From assembly GCF_009870125.1 (NCBI RefSeq), contig NC_046683.1:23712129-23776128 (forward strand): 64,000 bases of DNA. The letters are read 5' to 3'. Origin of the DNA: Drosophila pseudoobscura (taxonomy: Eukaryota > Arthropoda > Insecta > Diptera > Drosophilidae). Of this stretch, positions 33,568 to 41,370 are shown one piece after another. Position numbers and translations under genes: made by a program. A model generated the notes under the pieces. It was given only the letters and a program-made list of their open reading frames with translations, ran no database searches and was not told the DNA's origin. How positions within the stretch are numbered: the first letter of the stretch is position 1; the number at the start of each line of letters is the position of its first letter.

Positions 33568-35220
33568 TCATTTAAAATCAATTACAGTGGGTAGGGAAGT
33601 GCTATCGCAAGCGGAGATGACAGGGGGATCTTCAACGGCTGCTAGCGCCGCACGGGCTTTCTCAGAGTTTTTAATACTTCCTGACACTATCCAACCAAGT
33701 TTTGTCTCCTGCAATGTTGGCAATTGGCCTGATAGTCGAATCTGTTCGACGCACATTAAATCGAAAAACAAACCACAACCTATCAACAGATCGACACGCT
33801 GGGGCTTGGAGAAATTAGGATCAGCTAGTTTTAGATTATTCGGCATGGGCCAATCCTTTGCGTCTAGGCCGAAGTTAGGCTGCATTTCCGTAATTGAGTT
33901 GGTGACAATTGCAGCGAAGGAAGCTCGATAGCTTGCGTCCTGGGATTGTACAACTATATGTACAGACTTGCTCGAAGGTAGAATGGAATCTCCGATTCCA
34001 GAGATGTGAACATAAGACGAGCGATGATCCAATTGCAACTGATCAGCAAGTCTAGATGTTACAAAGTTTGCCTGTGATGCAGAATCCAAAATGGCACGAC
34101 ATGGGATAAGTGCTCCATAACGATCTGTTACATGGACGAGGGCAGTAGGTAGCAGCACGTTCTGGCTAGGCTGAGATTTCTGGATCGAGGGGGGAGGGCT
34201 AGAACACCCGCTTGCTAGAAGCACAGTCGCGGCCTCTTGCTGGATCGATTCCTCGGTCGGTGAAGAGGAAGATGAAGCACCAGTTCCCGATGGAATGTGG
34301 AGTAGCGTGTGATGTTTGGCCTGGCAATGCCTGCAAAGTCCTGACCTAAACCTTTGCAATTCATGGCCTTTGTTGAGGCAGTTCAAACACAAGCGACTCT
34401 TCTTTGCTTCTTTGTATCTTCCAAACGCAGAGAGATTCAGGAATGCCTGACATCTAGATATGTAATGCTCGGAGGAATTGCAATGGTTACATATGGGGTT
34501 AGGATGGTCGTTACTGGAGGTGATAAGGGTGACAGGTTTGTCTTCTCCCACCTGTTGACTAGGACTTGTTGCCATGGCTGATCCCAAATTCTACAGCATC
34601 CGACATCTCGCTTCCAAAAATGAGGCCATGCTTGACCACCTGGGCAATCCTGACGTCGGCAAGCTCTCCTCCCATTTCTCCTTGGTCTTGTGGTCCAATT
34701 TCGTGCCTATGATGAAGATCAGCAACCCATCGGAAATCTCCTGCGGGGTCGCCAAGGTCTGAAGTGCACGCAAGTGCGAATTGATTTTGTCGCTGAGCGC
34801 GCGCAAGCCGATAGCTGAGCCCTTCTCCACCCCTTGCAGCCCGAAAATAGCCTTGGCGTGTGCCTGAAAATGTAACAGTTTATTATCGAATCGCAACATT
34901 AGCAAATTCAACGCCTTGTCGTAATTCTCCTCAGAAAGTTCCAAGGAACGAATCGTATCCAGCGCAGCACCATCTAGACATCCACGAAGATATTGGAATT
35001 TTTCGATGATTGGGATACGATGGTCTTTGTGCACCATTGTCGAGAACATCGAGTGGAATTCTGGCCAATCCATGTAGTTCCCACCGAATCGCGGAAGCTG
35101 CAACTCGGGCATTCGAGAACGGCCTATACTATTATAGGCGAACAACGACGAATTCCCCTCGAGAGTATGCCGAGCTGTGGAATTGGCAACATTTACCGTG
35201 CGAGCAGCCGTGACAAAGTG
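33568..35220 (-). pseudogene. BEL/Pao gag-protease with one in-frame stop
   Basis: Gag core sequence is at 35145-34594 (LPRFGGNYMDWPEFHSMF, KFQYLRGCLDGAALDTI). An in-frame TAG at 34593-34591 interrupts, and the same frame then runs 34587-33568: CCHC knuckles (CNHCNSSEHYISRC, CLNCLNKGHELQR, CRHC), the protease with ILDSASQANFVT (DSAS in place of DSGS), and LADPNFSKPQRVDLLIGCGL. It ends at a stop at 33568 with RT absent. In intact elements this precursor forms the particle and the protease. The Gly-to-Ala change at the active site would itself be harmful. Confidence 0.85.
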
Positions 35221-35221
35221 T

Positions 35222-35450
35222 AAACAAAGATCTGCAACCCATTAAAAGATACTACAACAAAACACAAGTGGAAAACACTCTTAACCAATGAAGTCCTAAA
35301 ATAACAGTAATGTAAGCTGTGAGGGAGCGTACGCTCCATCCACCATTCTCTTTCGTTTTCTTTCCGTATGATAGCACCCACGTAGTCTCTTATGTTTATA
35401 AATTAAGTTGTGATCACGGCAGACGCCACTGAATTTTCGGGTCGGTTATC
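35222..35450 (-). repeat. LTR-like sequence upstream of BEL gag
   Basis: Lies immediately 5' (minus strand) of the gag at 35220 and has an inverted copy at 33130-33345. The boundary with the gag leader is near tttacac|tttgtcacgg. The outer end is not defined. Confidence 0.55.
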
Positions 35451-36340
35451 CCAGCAAAAGCAGCCAACCCAGCAACAACAACGAAGCAGCGACAATCGAA
35501 AGAGAGGAAGACGAAGCCCAGGCACAATGAAGCATCGAGAACCGTAAGCGATCAGGCAAGCTAACAGCAAATACGCGCCAGCGGTGGAAAAGAGAGACGA
35601 AAGCTACCGGCGCAGCAGCAGACGCCGAAAGAGCGTAAGAACGAAAGCGCCAGGTCTCTGCCGCAGCAACAACGACGCTAGCTGCCCGAGCTGACGCTGG
35701 AGCTGAAAAAAAGTTGGTGAGAGAGTGTCGTACGAGACGGACGTGCCCGCGGACAAAACTCGAGAACGGGCGAGGTAAGGGAAAAGAAAACACAGGTAAA
35801 CCCACGCCAGCCAAAAAAAGAATATACCAGTGATCCCAGAGAAGACCCCGCACTAACGGCGCCTGTGAGAAACAAGGAAGGAGGAAAGAATTGACAGTGC
35901 GTAGCGCAGGAGATAAGGGGTGAGCGGGTCTCACGTCGTGAGAAAACAGGCTGCTAACGGTGCGATAGGTACGGATTGAGAAAGAACAAGTGAAGAACAC
36001 AATGAACCAACAATGTCGCCGCCAACGGTCCGTATCCATTCACGGGGGAATCCGGGTATCAGGGGATCCGTGTCTTCTCCCCATTCTTAACCTTATTGCC
36101 TGAGTACCCCTCGTCCTCCGTCCCGTTGTGATTTGTATCCTGGATAGGACCCGAGGCCGCTATCCGGCGATTGCCTAAGCGCTCCCGGTGGTGCCTGTCG
36201 GCGCTCTCGTATGATTCCCCCATGATCCGTAGCCCAACAGGATCCCGAAGCTGCAATCCGGCATGATTCGTAGTCCAACAGGATCCCGAAGCTACTATTC
36301 GGCAATCGCCTAAGCAATCCCAGTAGTTACCCCAGGGTCC
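35451..36340. other. GC-rich noncoding leader-like region
   Basis: The plus strand is A/C/G-rich (ccagcaacaacaacgaagcagcg type) and without coding-like frames. The long minus ORF here is a by-product of low stop density. It may be the LTR or leader of the gypsy fragment that follows. It contains a 41-bp tandem repeat at 36221-36302 (catgatccgtagcccaacaggatcccgaag type), with further partial copies to 36360. Confidence 0.5.
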
Positions 36341-36379
36341 CGAAGGTGCCATCCGGCGATTGCCTAAGCCCTCTCCGTG

Positions 36380-37116
36380 ATAACTGTCAATATCGCAAGC
36401 AGCAAATCAACGAAAGCATTGACGAATTTCATAACGGCGTTATACATTTACTAGATCGCTTGCAATACCCTTTTAGCGAGAGTCAACTATCGTTAATTCT
36501 GAAACGAAATCTGAGACCGTTCATGAGAAAAGAGTTATTGCATATAGAAAGCAATTCGGTTAGCCAGTTGAGAAGTTCGTAGACGTGAAGCTTTTGAGTG
36601 AGCAGAAGAATAACACCGCTAACCTGAAATCAAACACACGTAAGCAAATTAATGAATTGGAGTATGACCAGGAACGTTCAAATAAGCATATATTAGAATA
36701 AGAAATTTTCGAGCTAAAATTAACTAGAGCCTTAGAAGAGATACAATGCTGGAATTGTCGCAGGTTTGGCCATAAACACGCAGATTGCAATCTGACAAGC
36801 TGATATTTTGCTTAGGTTGCGGAGCTGAAGATATAGTAAGACCAAATTGTGAAACCTGTCAACAGGTGGCAACAAAAACAGCAGCTAGCGCTCAAATCCT
36901 CAACATCAATAAAGATAATTTTTCTTCTTACTGTCCGAAAGTCAAGATAGTTCCTAAATATTTAAATTAAAAAAATATTCAAGGTAAATTATATCCAATA
37001 GTCCCGTCTCATTTAAAACTTCAAAACTATGTAAAGATAATGGAAAAAATATTTGGTAAGACTTAAGGAGGATTATTAAATTCCGGATTACTAGATTATA
37101 AGCAAGAATATACCCT
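36380..37116 (+). pseudogene. Ty3/gypsy gag with zinc knuckles, broken
   Basis: The gag core (RKQQINESIDEFHNGVIHLL, LILKRNLRPFMRKELLHIE) ends with a frameshift at 36580. A coiled, lysine-rich part follows, then a CCHC knuckle CWNCRRFGHKHADC (about 36752) and a cysteine-rich stretch (CLGCGAEDIVRPNCETC). It resembles the fragment at 32835. An R1-type fragment interrupts it from about 37140. Confidence 0.7.
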
Positions 37117-37139
37117 ATATTGCACGTAATTAGCAAGTT

Positions 37140-37503
37140 GAAACTGCTGGAATGCAGAAATGCACACATTTCCATCCCGATCGAGGCTCCACCAGCCCTC
37201 GAAGCTTTTGAGGTTAATGCATGCGTCGCCATGTAGAAGAGCAGACGCTCTCCCGGCATGTACGGCATCAAAGGTGCCATTTGCAAGGCATTGTGGCGTG
37301 CCATCCCTCAGCACATGACAGCGATGTATTCCCGCTACCTGAAGACAGGGTACTTCCCATTTCTGAAGGGACCCGATAAGGACCGGACCGATGCTACCTC
37401 ATATCGGGGTATCTGTCTGTTGCCAGTGCTGGGCAATGTACTTGAGGGGATCATGGACACCATACCGGCTGGCTGCAGATGGCAATTTGGCTTTCGCCGT
37501 CTC
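37140..37503 (+). pseudogene. R1-clade reverse transcriptase fragment
   Basis: ACVAM*KSRRSPGM, GIKGAICKALWRAIPQHM, SRYLKTGYFP and LKGPDKDRTDATSYRGICLLP are R1-type RT blocks, ending WQFGFRR. A segment between blocks is deleted (GYFP joined directly to LKGPDKD context). It is inserted between gag and pol of the gypsy remnant. Confidence 0.75.
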
Positions 37504-38215
37504 CTTCCTTATATATAATTCCTAATTATAAAAAAATCTACATACATCTGGGAATGAATTTTTGGAATACTTTTGGCCTGATGGAAAAACTAAAAGCGTT
37601 TTCAATAAATGCGATTGAGTTCCCAGAATGGTTAAATGCCGAACAACACCAACGGCATTTATTTGAATACGGAAGGCATGGGGAAAACGTCTATGTTAGA
37701 GAAGTCAATCAAATTACTTTCATCGGCGAAGCCAATAAAACTCAGTATTACCGGCGGTGGAAAAAAGGATTCATGCGGAAATCGATGATATGCTTAGTTA
37801 AGGAGTCAAAGAAGTAGCACCGCCAGCTAGTTCTTGGAATAGCCCCATTTCAGTAGTACAACAGGATAGCAAATTTCGTATGCATCTAGATTCACGCAAA
37901 GTCAACTCAGTGACGATAAACTATGCTTATCCACAACCCAAGATAAATGGTATTTTTCTTTACTATTTCATCTTTAGATCTGAAGCACGGCCTTTGGCAA
38001 ATAAATATGAAGGAATCTTGCAGAGATCTAACAGCCTTCACTGTACCAAATCGTCCTTGGTATTAAGAGTCATGCCTTTTGGACCTACGAAAACAAATTT
38101 GGACTACACAAACAATACGTCGATTAATGGACTCTAAAAATAGAGTCTTTGTCTATCTTGATGATTTCGAACATGTATATGTATATATTAACTCAGTATA
38201 TCCAACGGAGATCCA
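37504..38215 (+). pseudogene. Ty3/gypsy pol fragment (RT)
   Basis: EIDDML, a stop, then GVKEVAPPASSWNSPISVV and HLDSRKVNSVTINYAYPQPK are RT blocks. A frame change leads to WQINMKESCRDLTAFTVP, and the active site RVFVYLDD is near 38140-38165. It breaks off at about 38215. RNase H and integrase are absent. Confidence 0.75.
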
Positions 38216-38922
38216 ACCTCAGCCGCACAACTCAATTTTTCGTTCGACCTTTTTTCGACCTTCTGTGTAGACATACAGTTGAAAATACAGTGCAACGTAA
38301 AATTCTTTGTCGTGGCCTGGATAGGCATAGACATAGATTAAAATATGCTGGAGGCACAAAAGAACAAAAAACCGCAAAGCGTTCAAAAAAATCTCAAAAC
38401 ATACTCAAAAACATCTCGAAGCATACAATCACATGTTTTTGTTGAAACATAATGCGGTATACTAACACATGCAAAGATGTTCTCTCTGCGCTCTCTCATC
38501 CCAGCAAACCAACTAACGTGCCTTTTGCGAGAATTCCGCAAAATGCTCGCGAGCGAGCTTGTGTACGAGCGATATGCTTTTGTGTCGTAAAACGCTCGCA
38601 AACGAGCTTGCGAGCGGGAGTTTAATAATAGGAAAGAGCGCTGCGACTGTGCTGCCGGTCGAAAGCCAAAAAAAAAGCAAGCTTTCGTGTGCCTTCGGTC
38701 CGGCAATTCTCCTTCGAGTTTGTGTTCACGTCTCGACAGATGACGTGTCGAAAGATCAGTGGCATTAGAAACAAGTGCAAAAAAAGCGTGCGTTCCTTGC
38801 GCCGTCATTTTAATTATTTTCGTCGAACTGTGCAGTGCTAAGTTAAAAATCTCTACCATCTCTTACACATTTAAAAGAAATTTCTGCCAATCGGTAAGTA
38901 CATTATTAATAAAAGAAATAAA
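38216..38922. other. Upstream region of the small split ORF
   Basis: Contains repeated gctcgc/gcgagc words (38540-38620) and a 13-bp motif gccttttgcga at about 38520 that recurs at 39455, 39503 and (complement) 39610. A gtaagt donor-like site lies at 38893. The 158-codon minus ORF here has no family features and I do not call it. Confidence 0.4.
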
Positions 38923-39328
38923 ATGTCTTACAAAAGAAAAAGCATATCGGAGAGGCTCGACACGTGCAAAGAGCTACTGGAGATTTTAAATTGAATCATA
39001 GGCAAAATATTTCGGAACTCGAACTCCAACAAAATGAATTACTTTGCGAAAGTAATGCATTCCAGTTTACTGAACATGCGTGGGACAGACTCCAAAAAGT
39101 GTGTAAGAGGACTTCGAACCACTTTAGCACTACGAAGTAAGTTTTACTATTTTAGCTTGTGTAATTCCCCAATTTTTAATATATTTTATATTTTCTACAG
39201 ATGCATTTAAACAGAAGATTGCGATCGACAATCAGGATTTCGACCATACAACTCAAAAATATTTCCAGTATGGTCAGGAACGGAAGGCCAGATTGGAAAA
39301 AAGTGATGCAAAAAAACTTAAATTTTAG
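38923..39328 (+). pseudogene. Small two-exon gene of unknown function, apparently frameshifted
   Basis: The ATG at 38923 opens MSYKRKSISERLDTCKELLE and meets a TGA at 38992. Shifted by one frame, coding-like sequence continues (ISELELQQNELLCESNAF, EHAWDRLQKVCKRTSNHF). A consensus intron follows: gtaagt donor at 39137 and ttttctacag acceptor ending at 39200, 64 bp, the usual fly size. The second exon reads DAFKQKIAIDNQDFDHTTQK and ends KKLKF at the TAG 39326-39328. attaaa at 39358 could serve polyadenylation. The exon phases do not match as they stand. I do not recognise the protein. It is short, charged and probably helical. Confidence 0.4.
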
Positions 39329-39493
39329 TACATAGTTCATACATATTACATACATACATTAAATTCACTTCATATTACAAATTAAAAATATTTTTTATTA
39401 CGGAACAAAATGGGAACGGGTCCAAAAAAAACTCTCGAAAAAACTATTTCTTGCGAGCCTTTTGCGATATCATTTATGATAGCTCGCAAAGCA

Positions 39494-39630
39494 ATCATTT
39501 GTGAGCCTTTTGCGATATCATTAATGAGTCTTTTTTGATACTGCTATGGGCTCGAAAAAAATATTTCTTTTGATATTATTTTATATCAAAAACGACTCAT
39601 AAATGATATCGCAAAAGGCTCACAAATGAT
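39494..39630. repeat. Long foldback hairpin
   Basis: aatcatttgtgagccttttg...ttttttgata (39494-39540) is nearly perfectly complementary to 39584-39630, around a ~43-nt loop. A direct copy of the left arm core (gcgagccttttgcgatatcattta) lies at 39453-39480. This arrangement resembles the end of a foldback or MITE-like element. Confidence 0.85.
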
Positions 39631-40356
39631 ATTCAGTACCCGAATGATCGTCAGTACCCGAATGCCATAGCCGAAGTCTCTGGGGTATTCAAACTGGTAA
39701 CCCATCGTGTGACGCTTTCTGGTATGAACTGGCTCATCAATATACTGTATGGTTATAGGCTATTCACACTGACGACCATCCACCATCCATTTCGGGGATG
39801 GTCCGTAAGGTTTTGCCGTTCTGAAAATTTCCCAGTTTCGTTCTCTTTCGTAGTGATCAGACGTGTTTTTGTTTTGCGCTCCGCATTTTTCCTTTTGTTT
39901 CGAATAAACAGCCGGAGTTTTCCTAATTAAATTCTAAATATACTTTCTAACCAGACAACAATCTGGAAACCTATTCTTTTACGCGAGTGCATGCCTTTTG
40001 ATTTGTGTTAAAATATTATTTAACTTTTTATTTTTCGGCGTCGGCTTGTGTTGTGTTGTTGCAGTGAGTGAGTATTGCATTGCAGTCCGCTCTCGTCTGG
40101 TAGCTTTTGTTGTCTTATCACTCTCTCGCTATCACCTCAACCTCAATAACTGTTCTTTCTCTCTCGCTCTTTCAACTTTCTGAGCAATAGCGCTCTCTAT
40201 CTAGTAGCTCTCGCTATAACCGCTCTCCACTCTGCTCTCTTTTTTTCTTACCAATTCCGCTTTGAGCGTTGTCTGGCACATTGGTCTGATACCAATTTGT
40301 TTTGGAAATTTTTAATTTTTTTGATTTTAATAAAATATTTGAATAATAAAAAAAAA

Positions 40357-41370
40357 ATGGAATTCGCTGTGGTCTGCGCTAAAAAAACCTGCAAGAAGCA
40401 GATCACTCACGATCAGCCAAATGTCCCCTGCTGGCTCTGCGACAGCGTAGTCCACGCAAAATGCGCGGGATTTTCTGGCCTCGTGAGCGATGCCATAGCC
40501 AAACGTAATGGCTTGCATTACAGTTGCGAGGCATGCCGTGCGGTGGAGAAGGAAATGGTATCTTTCATGAGGCAGACGCGGAGTGGCTTTAAGGAGCTGA
40601 CCGTTGGTTTCAAAAACCAATACGATCGGCTCCTAGCCATGGAGGCTCAGTTTAGCGGTTTAGAACTGCTGAATGAGTCTCCGAGGCGCAAAAAGGTCAC
40701 TCCGCGGGACCTGCAAGTGCCAACCGTCACTCAGCCGTTCGCTGCCGAAAAACTGACTCCGACCACTCCAAGTGTGCAGCAGTTGATCTCGTTTGCCACT
40801 CCAAAGGCAACGACAGCTGCTGGCGATGCAGATTCGGTAGCCCAATTCATCGCCTCGGAGAATGTGCAGCCAAGTACGTCTGCAGCGTCCGTGTCCGTGG
40901 TGTCCGCAAGTTCACTAGTTGTCCCGTCCATCCCGATCCCACCAGTAAATAGACGTTCCGGACCTCCGGATATTGCCACCACAGGTACTAGACCTGTGGT
41001 GACTAAACCACTGGTGGGAGTCCCACCAAATCGACAAGTTTTTGTTTCACGGCTGGCCCCTGACCTCACATCTAATGATGTAACTGCTTTCATTCAAAGC
41101 AAAATAAAAGCCGTGGGTTTAAAGGTGGAGAAATTTAACTTCTCTTATGCCAGGGAGATAGCGTCGTTTAAGATAAGCATCTCCCCAACTCAATTTGACA
41201 CCATTTGCTCCACCAATTTTTGGCCGGAGCATTTGGTGGTGAAGGAGTTTAAGGCTAAGAAGAAGAATAGGCCCCCCATATCGCTTCCAAATCTTTCCAG
41301 CGTGCCACCCTCAACCTCAACTTCCTCTTCCTCAACTTCCCGTCTTGCTCCAACCTTTGCAAAAAACTAA
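40357..41370 (+). CDS. CR1-type ORF1 protein (PHD-like finger and RRM-like domain)
   Basis: 337 residues from the ATG at 40357. Residues 1-60 hold a PHD-type zinc finger (CAKKTCKKQ, CWLCDSVVHAKCAGF, CEAC). Then come a basic helical part, a Ser/Thr/Pro-rich spacer (residues 110-215), and a C-terminal RRM-like domain (QVFVSRLAPDLTSNDVTAFI, VEKFNFSYAREIASFKI, FWPEHLVVKEF). This organisation is known from CR1-group ORF1 proteins and implies RNA binding and particle formation. The last three sense codons plus stop read GCA AAA AAC TAA, a canonical -1 slippery heptamer directly before the stop, with ORF2 open in the -1 frame. Confidence 0.88.
   Translation: MEFAVVCAKKTCKKQITHDQPNVPCWLCDSVVHAKCAGFSGLVSDAIAKRNGLHYSCEACRAVEKEMVSFMRQTRSGFKELTVGFKNQYDRLLAMEAQFSGLELLNESPRRKKVTPRDLQVPTVTQPFAAEKLTPTTPSVQQLISFATPKATTAAGDADSVAQFIASENVQPSTSAASVSVVSASSLVVPSIPIPPVNRRSGPPDIATTGTRPVVTKPLVGVPPNRQVFVSRLAPDLTSNDVTAFIQSKIKAVGLKVEKFNFSYAREIASFKISISPTQFDTICSTNFWPEHLVVKEFKAKKKNRPPISLPNLSSVPPSTSTSSSSTSRLAPTFAKN
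41361..41370 (+). promoter_or_regulatory. Predicted -1 ribosomal frameshift site A_AAA_AAC with adjacent TAA
   Basis: The zero-frame codons (GC)A AAA AAC fit X_XXY_YYZ. The ORF1 stop follows immediately, and slippage gives AAA AAA CTA ACT, continuous with ORF2. The same site occurs at 62055-62064. Confidence 0.65.

Noticed and set aside
35446..36039. 197-codon minus-strand ORF with Leu/Ser/Phe-rich translation
   Set aside because: It is the complement of an A/C/G-rich noncoding leader in which stop codons are rare. No domain is visible.
38383..38859. 158-codon minus-strand ORF
   Set aside because: No family motifs and odd composition. The plus strand here has repeated gctcgc words and looks like a promoter region, so the ORF is probably chance.
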